DNA of 47,887 nucleotides from an uncultured Chlorobiota bacterium (GCA_947311445.1 CAMZKV010000048.1:1-47887); one strand, 5' to 3'. Counted from the stretch's first letter, positions 1 to 8,748 are shown. Made by a program: numbers and translations. Notes: generated by a model from the letters alone, not told the origin.

Positions 1-1205
1 TCATAAGCCTGTTCGCCATGTAATGAAGAGTCTAATCCAATTTCTTCGTCTTCAGCAGAAACTTTCACTTTTGTAACTAAGTTGATAACTATTAGCATTA
101 CATAAGTAAAAATAAATGCATAAGCAGATGCGCCTATAACAGCAACTACTTCTTTAAAAAAGAAAGATGAGTTTCCTTCAATTAAACCAGACTGACCATT
201 AATTGCTGATGATGCAAACACTCCAAGAAGTATTGTTCCTATTACTCCTCCCATTCCGTGTACTCCCCAAACATCTAAAGCATCGTCCCAGCCCCATCTG
301 TTTTTAAACTGTACTGCAACAAAACAAAGAGAACCTGCAACAAGACCAATTAGCATAGCTGCCCATAATGGCACAAAACCTGCTGCGGGAGTTATAGTTG
401 CCAATCCTGCAACAAAACCTGTAAGAAGACCAACAAATTTTGGTTTTCCTTCTTTTATCCATTCAATAATTAACCAAGTTATTCCTGCAACTGATGCTGC
501 AACATCTGTGTTTAAGAAAGCTGTTGTTGTAACAGCATCTACTTTTAGTTCACTTCCCGCATTGAAACCATACCAGCCAAACCATAGCAAACCTGTTCCT
601 ATTGCTACCAAAGGAATGCTGTTAGGTACTGATTTTGTATCTTTCCTTTTTCCAACGTAAATTACCGAAGCTAATGCTGCAAAACCAGCTGTTGCGTGTA
701 CTACAATACCGCCTGCAAAGTCGAGAACTCCCCATTGTGCAAGAAGTCCGCCACCCCAAACCATGTGAACGAAAGGGTAATAAACAAAAATTTGCCAAGC
801 AACTAAGAATATTAAATATGCTTTAAAAGTTACACGGTTTACAAATGCTCCTGTAATAAGTGTTGGTGTAATTACGGCAAACATCATTTGGTATGCTATG
901 AAAATATACTCGGGATATTGTCCGTCGGCACCACTATATGCCTTATCAAATGAAATTCCATTGAGGAATGCCCAATCGAAGTTCCCAATTATACCGCCTT
1001 CGCCTCCACTAAAACTTAATGAATAGCCAAAACTAATCCAAAGAATTGTTGTAATTCCCAATGACACAAACGTTTGCATCATAATTCCGAGTATGTTTCT
1101 TTTTCCGGCGAGACCTCCATAGAAAAAAGCCAAACCGGGTGTCATAAGCATTACAAGACTTGTGCTAAGTATCATAAATGCCGTAGTTCCTGTATCAAAA
1201 CCCAT
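1..1205 (-). CDS. amt: Ammonium transporter (Amt/MEP/Rh family), C-terminus cut by window edge
   Basis: Inner-membrane channel for ammonium/ammonia uptake. Reading down from the ATG at 1205 gives 401 codons without a stop, and the last residues (EEIGLDSSLHGEQAY) look like the usual end of bacterial Amt proteins, so only a few residues are missing. Visible landmarks: LDFAGGIVVHATAG with the conserved Asp at 162 and first pore His at 170, and VWGVHGMGG with the second pore His at 316. The whole length is hydrophobic, consistent with 11 helices. There is no obvious cleavable signal peptide. A TorF-like outer-membrane protein lies 41 bases upstream on the same strand, which suggests joint expression for nitrogen uptake. 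A glnB/glnK partner, often next to amt, is not in the window and could lie beyond position 1. Confidence 0.93.
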   Translation of the reverse strand, partial: MGFDTGTTAFMILSTSLVMLMTPGLAFFYGGLAGKRNILGIMMQTFVSLGITTILWISFGYSLSFSGGEGGIIGNFDWAFLNGISFDKAYSGADGQYPEYIFIAYQMMFAVITPTLITGAFVNRVTFKAYLIFLVAWQIFVYYPFVHMVWGGGLLAQWGVLDFAGGIVVHATAGFAALASVIYVGKRKDTKSVPNSIPLVAIGTGLLWFGWYGFNAGSELKVDAVTTTAFLNTDVAASVAGITWLIIEWIKEGKPKFVGLLTGFVAGLATITPAAGFVPLWAAMLIGLVAGSLCFVAVQFKNRWGWDDALDVWGVHGMGGVIGTILLGVFASSAINGQSGLIEGNSSFFFKEVVAVIGASAYAFIFTYVMLIVINLVTKVKVSAEDEEIGLDSSLHGEQAY

Positions 1206-1246
1206 ATTATTTATGTTTTAAATTATTAATAAAAATTTGAAAAATT

Positions 1247-2002
1247 CTAAAATGAAATTCCTGCTACTAAATATATTTTTTCAGCTTGCGGATTTGTAAT
1301 TACTGATACTGAAAGTGGTAAACTAAACTTATCTGTAAATTTTATATCTTTTGTAGCCGTTAAACCTAAATTTACAACACCAAATCCATTTCCGTAGAAA
1401 CCTGTTTCTCCAAGGTTTTCATCAGGGTCAGTTAAATTAAATCCCATAAAAGCATTAATATTTTTGTATGAATACCCAAGTTCGGCATAAGTTGAATATT
1501 GAATGCCTTTAACTGTTGCATCGCTATTTAAGCTTTGAGCATCTGCACCCCAAACATTTGCTGCAAGAAGAAATGTTAATGGAAGTTTTTCTGTTCCGTT
1601 AAACGATAATGAAGTTTCCAGAATATGACCCGTTGTATTTTTGTCATAATCAAAATATTTATATGCACCTACTTCATTTGGGAAAAAATAATCGGTTACA
1701 ATTATTGAAACCATATCATTATAAGTGTAAGACACATATAAATCAGCCTCTTGTGCTCCTGTGAGGTTCATTGCATAAGCTCCCCAAGCTCCAAGAGCAA
1801 AACCGCCTTTATTAAACTCAACACCCGGTTGAATACTTGGTGAAGCACCAAAATCAGTTCCACGCCATACATATCGGCTCATTAAATCGCAACTTACACT
1901 AAGCAAATCATTATTTTTTGCTTCATCGGTTTGCGAAAAAGAAATATTTGCAAAAAGCATAATTGCAATAGCAAATAATAAACTTAATCTATTTTTTTTC
2001 AT
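1247..2002 (-). CDS. TorF-like putative outer-membrane porin
   Basis: A 251-residue protein with a clear signal peptide (about residues 1-23, ending ISFSQ) followed by alternating amphipathic strands and a C-terminal aromatic residue (VAGISF), as expected for an outer-membrane beta-barrel. The segment DLMSRYVWRGTDFGASPSIQ resembles the start of the TorF/gcw_chp family, where a strand with Arg-Gly is followed by a G-x-PS/PA-x-Q motif. The family is of uncertain function. It sits 41 bases upstream of amt on the same strand, so it may help small nitrogen compounds cross the outer membrane; that is inference from position. A weak promoter-like CATCTTTG lies at 2029-2036 on the minus strand, one base off the TAnnTTTG consensus. 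Confidence 0.65.
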   Translation of the reverse strand: MKKNRLSLLFAIAIMLFANISFSQTDEAKNNDLLSVSCDLMSRYVWRGTDFGASPSIQPGVEFNKGGFALGAWGAYAMNLTGAQEADLYVSYTYNDMVSIIVTDYFFPNEVGAYKYFDYDKNTTGHILETSLSFNGTEKLPLTFLLAANVWGADAQSLNSDATVKGIQYSTYAELGYSYKNINAFMGFNLTDPDENLGETGFYGNGFGVVNLGLTATKDIKFTDKFSLPLSVSVITNPQAEKIYLVAGISF

Positions 2003-2197
2003 CTTATTTACGTTTAAAATTTCGTTTACAAAGATGATTTAAAATAGAAGTTTATACAATCGTGTTTTTTCGTATTATTGAATACGTGTTTCTCTTAGAT
2101 TTTTTTTTATAATTTTATATTTATGGTAGGATTATTATCATAACTTAATGTACTAATAATCGAGTATTAAGAAATAATTTTAGAGTTCGGTCTAAAA

Positions 2198-2278
2198 AGC
2201 GACGGTTTGAATGTTTTATCAAACAATTTGGCTTAAAATACCTTAACATTCAACACATTACACAATTAAGCCGTCGCT
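2198..2278. repeat. Palindromic element A (bulged hairpin)
   Basis: The left arm AGCGACGGTTTGAATGTT at 2198-2215 pairs in two blocks. Its first 11 bases pair with AAGCCGTCGCT at 2268-2278 with one G.T wobble, and its TTGAATGTT pairs perfectly with AACATTCAA at 2245-2253. The right arm therefore carries a 14-base insertion between the two blocks. Element B at 3020-3147 has the same design and shares the core ACGGTkTGAAT. Confidence 0.7.
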
Positions 2279-2303
2279 AAATTTCATGTTTTTTTTCTTA
2301 TAC

Positions 2304-2320
2304 CTTAAATCCGCAAGTCA
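2304..2320. repeat. 17-base direct repeat, copy 1 (CTTAAATCCGCAAGTCA)
   Basis: An exact 17-base match to 3020-3036, so the response-regulator gene is bracketed by two copies in the same orientation. The second copy forms the left foot of hairpin element B. Here the copy is followed directly by a small hairpin (about 2317-2338). No transposase or target duplication is visible. Confidence 0.8.
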
Positions 2321-2344
2321 GGCTTTGAAAGCTCTGACAGGGTT

Positions 2345-3004
2345 TTATATTTCAATAATATTATTCTTAATTGCAAATTTCACCAAATCAACAACACTAT
2401 TCAAGTTAAGTTTTTTCATAATGCTGGTTTTGTGGGTTTCAACAGTTCTTACACTTATTGAAAGTTTTTCTGCAATGCTTGGATTGTTCATTCCTTCAAC
2501 AACATACAATAAAATTTCTTGTTCCCGTTTTGTAAGATTGCTTAATTTATCATCGGAAACTTTATTGCCAAATTTTGCATTATTAACATAGGATTTTAAA
2601 ATTGTATCGGAAATAGATTTGCTAAAATATTCATTACCATTAAACACTTCATCAATTGCTTTTAGAAGCTCTTCGCGAGTTGTATTTTTGGGTAAATATC
2701 CGTTAATCCCTGTTTTTAGGGCATTAAAAATAAAATCCTCAGAAGTGTACATTGAAAGTATTATTTTTTTAATTTTAGGATAATCTTTCGATAATATTTT
2801 TGAGAGTTCAATACCCGACATTTTTGGCAAAGAAATATCTAACAAAATAATATCTGGTTTTACAGTATTCAGAAGTTTTAAAAGTTCATAAGCATTTTGT
2901 AATTCGCCTACAATTTCAATTTTTACACAATCTGACAAAAGAGATTTTATTCCATCTCTAACTATCTGATGGTCATCAAGTAAAACTATTTTAATTTTTG
3001 TCAT
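2345..3004 (-). CDS. NarL/FixJ-type response regulator (REC + LuxR HTH)
   Basis: A 219-residue DNA-binding response regulator. The receiver domain (about 1-125) has the acidic pair D10-D11, phosphoacceptor D56 in LLDISLPKMSG and the conserved Lys in GYLPKNTT. The C-terminal LuxR helix-turn-helix starts at about 150 (LTKREQEILLYVVEGM, then SIAEKLSISVRTVETH). I chose the ATG at 3004. An upstream in-frame ATG at 3037 would add 11 residues encoded by the repeat element and not belonging to the receiver fold. The cognate kinase gene lies directly upstream on the same strand, separated only by hairpin element B. Target genes cannot be read from the sequence; serine dehydratase, first in the same run, is a candidate. 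Confidence 0.93.
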   Translation of the reverse strand: MTKIKIVLLDDHQIVRDGIKSLLSDCVKIEIVGELQNAYELLKLLNTVKPDIILLDISLPKMSGIELSKILSKDYPKIKKIILSMYTSEDFIFNALKTGINGYLPKNTTREELLKAIDEVFNGNEYFSKSISDTILKSYVNNAKFGNKVSDDKLSNLTKREQEILLYVVEGMNNPSIAEKLSISVRTVETHKTSIMKKLNLNSVVDLVKFAIKNNIIEI

Positions 3005-3019
3005 AAGATTTTGTTTTAT

Positions 3020-3147
3020 CTTAAATCCGCAAGTCACGGTGTGAATAAACTAATAAACAGAAAGTTAACTGAAATACCATATCACTTTTATTAAATAATT
3101 CACACCGTGACTATCAGTTAGTTAGTTTCTAGCTTGCGGATATTAAG
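3020..3147. repeat. Palindromic element B between kinase and response regulator; includes 17-base repeat copy 2
   Basis: The outer arm CTTAAATCCGCAAG (3020-3033) pairs with CTTGCGGATATTAAG (3133-3147) with one bulged T. The inner arm AGTCACGGTGTGAAT (3032-3046) pairs perfectly with 3098-3112. A 20-base insertion (3113-3132) separates the two right-hand blocks, the same design as element A. The stop codon of the kinase gene (3143-3145) lies inside the outer right arm. In the mRNA this would be a strong hairpin between the kinase and regulator cistrons. Confidence 0.8.
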
Positions 3148-4915
3148 TATTAATAGGAATTTCAATAATAATTGTTGTTCCTTTTTTTCTTTCAGAAAAA
3201 ATTTTAAACTTTCCGTTAAGCAAGGAAACTCTATCAATGATATTATTCAATCCGTTTGAATTTTCTTTTTTATCTTTTACTATATCAAAGCCTTTACCAT
3301 CATCTTTTATGTTTACAAGTATTTTTTTTGTAGAAAATTCAAGATTAATTTGTACATTTTTTGCTTCCGAATGTTTTACAATATTTGTCATAGTTTCTTG
3401 AATAATTCTGAACAAATATATCTTTATTTCAGAAGTCAAATTTTTACTTTCGCCTTTTTTATTAAATTTAATTTTTATGTTTGAAGTTTCTGAAACATCA
3501 TTGCAAATATTTCTTATTGCTGTAATTAATCCAAATTCCGACAAAGCTGCGGGCATAAGATTGTTTGAAATTCTTCTGGTTTCTTCAATGGCATTGTCAA
3601 ACAAATTTCCTAAATTTAATTGAGCATCTGTTATTTTTGTGTTTTTGGGCAAGCTGCTTTCAAATTTCAGTTTTAGTGCAATTAAAAGTTGCCCCAAGCT
3701 ATCGTGTAACTCCCTCGAAAGTCTTTGGCGTTCAATTTCTTGCCCATCAATTAAGGAACGTAAACTTTTAGTTTTTTCAACACCCAATTCTTTTGCTTGT
3801 GTTTTTAATTGCTTAACCATGTGGTTAAATGTTTCGGTAAGTTCGCCAATTTCATCATCAGAAATATTATGAATTTCAACATCTAAATTACCTGTTCCAA
3901 CCTCGTGTGCTGCCTGATTAAGTTTTTGAATGGGAAAAGTTATTTTTTTTGAAAGAATTATTACAACAAGCATCACAATTAGAAAAATAAAAATGCTTAT
4001 AAATATTATTTCATTTCTTATTTTATAAATAGGAATTGTAACTTCTTTATAATCAATTTCTGCAAGAATAACCCAATGTAAATTTGGAACATTTATTTTA
4101 TCGTAGGAACTTAAAACTTCAATATTTCTGTAATCTTTAATAAGTTTTGTTCCCGGTTTGTTATTTAATACAGATTGTACTGCTTTGGTTTTAACAAAAG
4201 TTTTTAAAATTGATTTTTCTTGAAAACGAGAAGAACTTCTCATCAAATAGTCACTGCCAACCAAATAAGATTCTCCTGATGCTCCTAAACCACTTGCAGG
4301 ATTATCATTAAGCATAATTTTATCAATAACAATAGAAGGAATTTCAAAAACTAAAATCCCTAAAATTTCATTATTCCCATCCTTAATTGTTTTACAAATA
4401 GTTAAATTTGCAAAACTATCATTTTTATTTTTAGTATAATCCTTAACAAACACATCATTATTCGTAACACCCTCATTATAAAACTCTTTGCAATTAGCCG
4501 AAGTATTATTTTCACAGCTATTTTTTAAAGGATAAATTAGCTTATTTTTTCCAATAATAAATATTCTGCTGTAATGCTCTTGCGAAAGTTCATTTATAAA
4601 CTTTCTGCTTTTACCTAGCTTGAAATCATTAATAGGAGTATTTTTTTCAGGTTTATTTATTTCATTAATTTGTTTTACAAGAAACCTAATATCGGAAGAT
4701 GCAGCGGCTAAACCTACTTCTTTAAAACAGTTGTAAAAAAATGTTTCAATTAAATTTGTTTTAATAACTCGTACAGAATTTAATTGATTAAATGTTCTGT
4801 TGAGAATAGCTTTCTTGGCATTATAAAAAGAATATGAGGCAACAACAGTTATTGTTAATACACTTATTAATAAAGATGCAATTATAAGTTTATCCGTTAT
4901 TGAGATTTTTCTCAT
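3143..4915 (-). CDS. Membrane sensor histidine kinase (Cache-like sensor, HAMP, HisKA_3, HATPase)
   Basis: A 590-residue kinase predicted to phosphorylate the LuxR-type regulator encoded just downstream. Order: transmembrane helix 1 at about 8-28; a roughly 270-residue extracytoplasmic region with a Cache-like look (GESYLVGSDYLMRSSSRF and SSYDKINVPNLHWVILAEID near its end); helix 2 at about 303-323; HAMP at about 325-378; a HisKA_3 dimerisation helix with ERQRLSRELHDSLGQ, phosphoacceptor His404; then an ATP-binding domain with the N box around QETMTNIVKHS and the G-box DDGKGFDI. The ligand is unknown; Cache domains often bind small organic acids or amino acids. The start codon lies 5 bases from the end of the serine dehydratase gene, so transcription is almost certainly shared. 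Confidence 0.92.
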   Translation of the reverse strand: MRKISITDKLIIASLLISVLTITVVASYSFYNAKKAILNRTFNQLNSVRVIKTNLIETFFYNCFKEVGLAAASSDIRFLVKQINEINKPEKNTPINDFKLGKSRKFINELSQEHYSRIFIIGKNKLIYPLKNSCENNTSANCKEFYNEGVTNNDVFVKDYTKNKNDSFANLTICKTIKDGNNEILGILVFEIPSIVIDKIMLNDNPASGLGASGESYLVGSDYLMRSSSRFQEKSILKTFVKTKAVQSVLNNKPGTKLIKDYRNIEVLSSYDKINVPNLHWVILAEIDYKEVTIPIYKIRNEIIFISIFIFLIVMLVVIILSKKITFPIQKLNQAAHEVGTGNLDVEIHNISDDEIGELTETFNHMVKQLKTQAKELGVEKTKSLRSLIDGQEIERQRLSRELHDSLGQLLIALKLKFESSLPKNTKITDAQLNLGNLFDNAIEETRRISNNLMPAALSEFGLITAIRNICNDVSETSNIKIKFNKKGESKNLTSEIKIYLFRIIQETMTNIVKHSEAKNVQINLEFSTKKILVNIKDDGKGFDIVKDKKENSNGLNNIIDRVSLLNGKFKIFSERKKGTTIIIEIPINT

Positions 4916-4920
4916 AAAAA

Positions 4921-6135
4921 TTAATCTTTTTTCAAATCAATACCATGCATACCTAATGTTGCCAAACCTCCAAGTGAAGTTTCTTTATAAAGACTAGGCA
5001 AATCGTGTCCTGTCTGTTCCATAACTTCCACAACATTATCAAAAGGAACAAGGTGTCTTCCGTCTGAATGAATAGCATACAATGCCGAATCAAAAGCACG
5101 TTGAGCACCAAAAGCATTTCTTTCTATGCAAGGAACTTGAACAAGCCCTGCAATTGGATCGCAAGTAAGTCCCAAATGATGTTCTAATCCGGAAGCTGCC
5201 GCATATTCAATTTGATAGGTTGTTCCGCCAAGCAATTGTGCACAAGCTCCGGCTGCCATTGAACAGGCAGTACCGACTTCGCCTTGACAACCTACATCTG
5301 CTCCTGAAATTGATGCGTTTTCTTTAACTAAGTTTCCTATTAATCCAGCAACAGCAAGAGCTTTTAATATTCTTTCTTCTGAAAATTCATATTTTTTATA
5401 AAAAAGGTAAAGTACGGCTGGTAAAATACCGGAAGAACCGCAAGTTGGAGCAGTAACAACTTTTCCAGCCGAAGCATTTTCTTCTGAAACAGCTAAGGCA
5501 TAAGCAAAAAGATATGTGTCGTCTTCAGCAAATTTATTTTGCATATTTGCTTTTACAAAATAAGAAGGTGCTTTTCTGCGAAGTTTTAAAATACCGGGAA
5601 TTGTTCCATCAGATTCTAATCCTCTTTCAATAGCTGATTTCATTGTTTCCCATACTTTTTTAAGATATTTAGGGAAATCATCATTCTCAATTCTATAAAC
5701 GTATTCCCAGAGAGTTCCTCCTTCTATTTCTAGATGTTTTATAATGTCTAACATATTGGTAATAGGATAAATATCTTTTTTGCCTGGTTTTGTATCTCTA
5801 TCAATTAATGCTCCTCCACCAATACTATAAACTTCCCATTCATCAATCTTTTCATTATTTTTATTATATGCTTGGAATACCATTCCGTTTGGATGCAAAG
5901 GCAAATATTCATCTTGTTTCCAAATTATTTCTGTTTTTTTGGGAAGTGTTTTTTTTATAATAAAGTCTGTTAAATGTCCCCTTCCGGTTAGTGCTAAACT
6001 TCCGTAAAGTATAACTTTAAAAGATTTAGCATTAGGATTTTTTTTTGCAAACTTTTTAGCTGCAAATTTAGGTCCCATTGTATGACTGCTTGAAGGTCCA
6101 TTCCCAATTTTATACAGTTCTTTTATTGATTCCAT
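4921..6135 (-). CDS. sdaA: L-serine ammonia-lyase (iron-sulfur, single chain)
   Basis: Converts L-serine to pyruvate and ammonia with a 4Fe-4S cluster. The 404-residue chain contains both the beta-type start (IGNGPSSSHTMGPKFAAKKF) and the alpha-type domain with TAPTCGSSGILPAVLYL, GADVGCQGEVGTACSMAAGA and CDPIAGLVQVPCIERNAFG, which supply the expected cluster cysteines. Length matches single-chain enzymes. Gene context: first of three genes on the minus strand, followed after 5 bases by the sensor kinase. The product ammonia and the nearby amt gene both concern nitrogen, but no direct link is shown. A TAnnTTTG box at 6173-6180 on the minus strand gives a short leader. Confidence 0.95.
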   Translation of the reverse strand: MESIKELYKIGNGPSSSHTMGPKFAAKKFAKKNPNAKSFKVILYGSLALTGRGHLTDFIIKKTLPKKTEIIWKQDEYLPLHPNGMVFQAYNKNNEKIDEWEVYSIGGGALIDRDTKPGKKDIYPITNMLDIIKHLEIEGGTLWEYVYRIENDDFPKYLKKVWETMKSAIERGLESDGTIPGILKLRRKAPSYFVKANMQNKFAEDDTYLFAYALAVSEENASAGKVVTAPTCGSSGILPAVLYLFYKKYEFSEERILKALAVAGLIGNLVKENASISGADVGCQGEVGTACSMAAGACAQLLGGTTYQIEYAAASGLEHHLGLTCDPIAGLVQVPCIERNAFGAQRAFDSALYAIHSDGRHLVPFDNVVEVMEQTGHDLPSLYKETSLGGLATLGMHGIDLKKD

Positions 6136-6172
6136 TTTATGAAAATATAATTTGATTGCAAGATATATTTTT

Positions 6173-6180
6173 CAAAATTA
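6173..6180 (-). promoter_or_regulatory. Promoter -7 box (TAATTTTG) for sdaA
   Basis: Matches the Bacteroidota TAnnTTTG consensus on the minus strand, about 38 bases before the sdaA start codon. A clear -33 element was not identified. Confidence 0.5.
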
Positions 6181-6215
6181 AAAAAATAAAAGTTTTATTA
6201 TTTAGAATCATTCTT

Positions 6216-6223
6216 TATATTTG
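6216..6223 (+). promoter_or_regulatory. Promoter -7 box (TATATTTG) ahead of the TPP riboswitch
   Basis: Exact TAnnTTTG match placed so that transcription would begin at about 6230, immediately before the first conserved riboswitch bases. Confidence 0.65.
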
Positions 6224-6230
6224 CAAAAAA

Positions 6231-6312
6231 TTAATCAGGGGTGCCTTAAATTACAGGCTGAGATTAGACCCTTTGAACCTGATACGGATAATGCCGGCGC
6301 AGGAAGATAAGA
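6231..6312 (+). promoter_or_regulatory. TPP riboswitch (THI element)
   Basis: Contains the diagnostic blocks in order: AGGGGTGCCT, AGGCTGAGA (P2 pairs GCCT with AGGC), ACCCTTTGAACCTGAT, and ACGGATAATGCCGGCGCAGGAAGAT. P1 is A/T-rich and short (TT-A-ATC with GATAA). It binds thiamin pyrophosphate and should repress the receptor gene starting 72 bases further on. No strong U-tailed terminator is visible between aptamer and start codon. A short AGGAA/TTCCT stem at 6301-6320 overlaps the aptamer's 3' edge and could form part of the switching structure, which suggests control of translation; that is inference. Confidence 0.96.
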
Positions 6313-6384
6313 AATTTCCTAATCTATTATTTTCAATTCCCTTGATGTTATTATTTATTAATTTTAAATTAAACATCAATCAAA

Positions 6385-8748
6385 ATGAGAAAAATCAACA
6401 TTTTTTTATTTATACTTTTTTTCAGTATAAATATTTTTGCACAAAAAATAAGCGGAACTGTAAGCAATCAGAACAATGAAAAATTACATGGAGCAACAAT
6501 AAAAATTAAAAAAACTTTCCTTACAACAAGTAGTGATATAGACGGAAATTTTGAATTTAACAATTTAGAATATGGAAAATACAATATTGAAGTTTCTTAT
6601 ATTGGTTACAAAACTGAAACTAAACAAATTATATTGGATAAAAAAGATTTTAACGTCAATTTTGTCCTAGAAATTTCGGAGGTAATTGCAGAAGAAGTAG
6701 TTATAACAGCATTAAGGGCGAACTTAAACACGCCTATTGCTTATACAAATATTGAAAAAGAAGATATTGAAAGAAACAACACAGGGCAGGATATCCCTTA
6801 CTTGCTAGATATGACACCTTCAATTGTTATTAGTTCTGATGCAGGAGCTGGAGTTGGTTATACTTCAATGAGAATTAGAGGAACTGATATGACAAGAATA
6901 AATGTTACTCTTGATGGTATTCCTTTAAACGATTCAGAATCGCACGGAGTTTGGTGGGTAAATATGCCCGATTTTGCATCTTCCGTTGGTAATATTCAAA
7001 TTCAAAGAGGAGTAGGCACATCTTCAAATGGGGCGGGAGCTTTTGGGGCAAATGTAAATTTTGTTTCTGAAAAAATTAAGAAAAAAGCTTATGCAGATGT
7101 CAATTGGGGAATTGGCTCTTTTAACACAAAAAAAGCAACTTATAAAGCAGGAACAGGTTTGCTTGGAAAACATTTTGTTTTTGATGCAAGACTTTCCAAA
7201 ATTCATTCTGATGGTTTTATTGATAGAGCAAAATCTGATTTAGAATCTTATTATGTATCTGGAAAATACATCGACAAAAAAAACTTCTTTAAAATAAATG
7301 TTTTTAGGGGAACAGAAGAAACTTACCAAGCTTGGAATGGTGTGCCAAAGACATATTTGGACACTAACAGAACCTATAATTCATATACTTATGAAAATGA
7401 AATTGATCATTACACCCAAAAGCATTACCAAATGTTTTATACTCGCAAAATTAATGAAAATTTAAACCTAAACATTGCTTTACATCATACAAAAGGTGAA
7501 GGATATTATGAGCAATCTAAAACCGGAAAAAAATTTAAAAATTATGGCTTAGATGCTATTATAATAGGAACAGATACAATAAGAAAAACAGATTTAATTC
7601 AAAGAAAGTGGTTAAAAAATAACTTTTATGGAGGAATTTATTCATTAGAATACTCAAAACACAAATTAAATACTGTTTTTGGTGGTGCAATAAATAAATA
7701 TGACGGCGACCATTTTGGTAAGATTATTTGGGCAGAATATGCAAGCAACGGAATTAAAGGACATGAGTGGTATAACAATAATGGTGTAAAAACTGATATA
7801 AATGAATACCTAAAAATTAATTATCGGGGAATTTACAAATTAAACCTTTGGGCAGATCTTCAATATAGAATGGTAAAATATAAAATTACAGGTACACATG
7901 ACGATTTAAGAGATATTTCACAAACACATAACTACGGTTTCTTTAATCCAAAAGCTGGTTTAACTTATGAGTTGGAAGAAAATATGAATACATATTTTTC
8001 ATTTGCAATTGCTAATAGGGAACCTTCTAGAAGTAATTTTAGAGATGCCGCAGAAAATGAAATGTTTATTCCTGAAACTTTATATGATTATGAAGGAGGA
8101 TACAAATTTACGACAAATAATTTAGCCTTAAATTTGAATTTGTATTATATGAACTACAAAAATCAACTAATCCTAACAGGAAAGATTAATGATGTTGGTG
8201 CATACATAATGAGCAATGTACCTGAAAGTTATAGGGCAGGGGCAGAACTTTCAGGAGGTGTTAAACTTAACCGCTTTGCAGAATGGAAATTTAATGCAAC
8301 ATACAGCCAAAATAAAATTAAAAACCTAACAGTTTACATTGATAATTGGGATACTTGGGGACAAGAAACAGAGGCATACAAAGAAACAGATATATCTTTT
8401 TCTCCGGATATAATTGCAGGAAGTGAGTTTATGTTTCATGTATTAAAAGGACTTGATGCAAGTTTTACTTCTAAATATGTAGGAAGACAATACATTGACA
8501 ATACTTCAAATATTGAGCGTTCATTGAGCCCTTACTTCGTAAATAATATAAGATTAAATTATTCTTTAAAATTGAAAAGAATTAAAGAAATAGCATTTAA
8601 TATTTCAATAAATAATATTTTTAATGAAATGTATGAAACAAATGCTTGGGTTTATAGATATACAACAGGCGGAACTGAATATGCAATGGATGGTTATTTC
8701 CCACAGGCAGGAATAAACTTTTTGGCTGGAGTTAGTTTTAAATTTTAA
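6385..8748 (+). CDS. TonB-dependent receptor, predicted thiamin outer-membrane transporter
   Basis: A 787-residue outer-membrane receptor. Signal peptide at 1-19 (ending NIFAQ); a carboxypeptidase-D-like domain at about 20-95 (KISGTVSNQNNEKLHGATI, then SYIGYKTETK); plug domain at about 115-225 with SMRIRGTDMTRINVTLDGIP and the NIQIQRGVGTSSNGAGAFG segment; 22-strand barrel to the C-terminal GVSFKF. The upstream TPP riboswitch points to thiamin or a derivative as substrate, consistent with known riboswitch-controlled TonB receptors in Bacteroides. No pnuT-like inner-membrane transporter or thiamin kinase lies next to it; the following genes are on the other strand. It ends at a bidirectional terminator. 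Confidence 0.92.
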   Translation: MRKINIFLFILFFSINIFAQKISGTVSNQNNEKLHGATIKIKKTFLTTSSDIDGNFEFNNLEYGKYNIEVSYIGYKTETKQIILDKKDFNVNFVLEISEVIAEEVVITALRANLNTPIAYTNIEKEDIERNNTGQDIPYLLDMTPSIVISSDAGAGVGYTSMRIRGTDMTRINVTLDGIPLNDSESHGVWWVNMPDFASSVGNIQIQRGVGTSSNGAGAFGANVNFVSEKIKKKAYADVNWGIGSFNTKKATYKAGTGLLGKHFVFDARLSKIHSDGFIDRAKSDLESYYVSGKYIDKKNFFKINVFRGTEETYQAWNGVPKTYLDTNRTYNSYTYENEIDHYTQKHYQMFYTRKINENLNLNIALHHTKGEGYYEQSKTGKKFKNYGLDAIIIGTDTIRKTDLIQRKWLKNNFYGGIYSLEYSKHKLNTVFGGAINKYDGDHFGKIIWAEYASNGIKGHEWYNNNGVKTDINEYLKINYRGIYKLNLWADLQYRMVKYKITGTHDDLRDISQTHNYGFFNPKAGLTYELEENMNTYFSFAIANREPSRSNFRDAAENEMFIPETLYDYEGGYKFTTNNLALNLNLYYMNYKNQLILTGKINDVGAYIMSNVPESYRAGAELSGGVKLNRFAEWKFNATYSQNKIKNLTVYIDNWDTWGQETEAYKETDISFSPDIIAGSEFMFHVLKGLDASFTSKYVGRQYIDNTSNIERSLSPYFVNNIRLNYSLKLKRIKEIAFNISINNIFNEMYETNAWVYRYTTGGTEYAMDGYFPQAGINFLAGVSFKF

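Larger units (their letters stand above)
2003..2344. other. Non-coding region between response regulator and porin
   Basis: About 340 bases with no convincing gene. It contains the presumed promoter region of the porin gene at its left end, a long imperfect hairpin at 2198-2278, a 17-base repeat unit at 2304-2320, and a short hairpin at about 2317-2338 (GTCAG-GCTTT pairing with AAAGC-CTGAC with one bulged base) just past the response-regulator stop, which could help end that transcript. An open frame over 2286-2591 on plus is the antisense shadow of the response regulator and has no merit. Confidence 0.6.

Noticed and set aside
1283-1295. AGCTTGCGGATTT inside the porin gene resembles the repeat unit near 3133 and 2304.
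   Set aside because: Only 11 bases are shared and they encode ordinary residues of the porin (NPQAE); no hairpin surrounds them, so chance is the simplest view.
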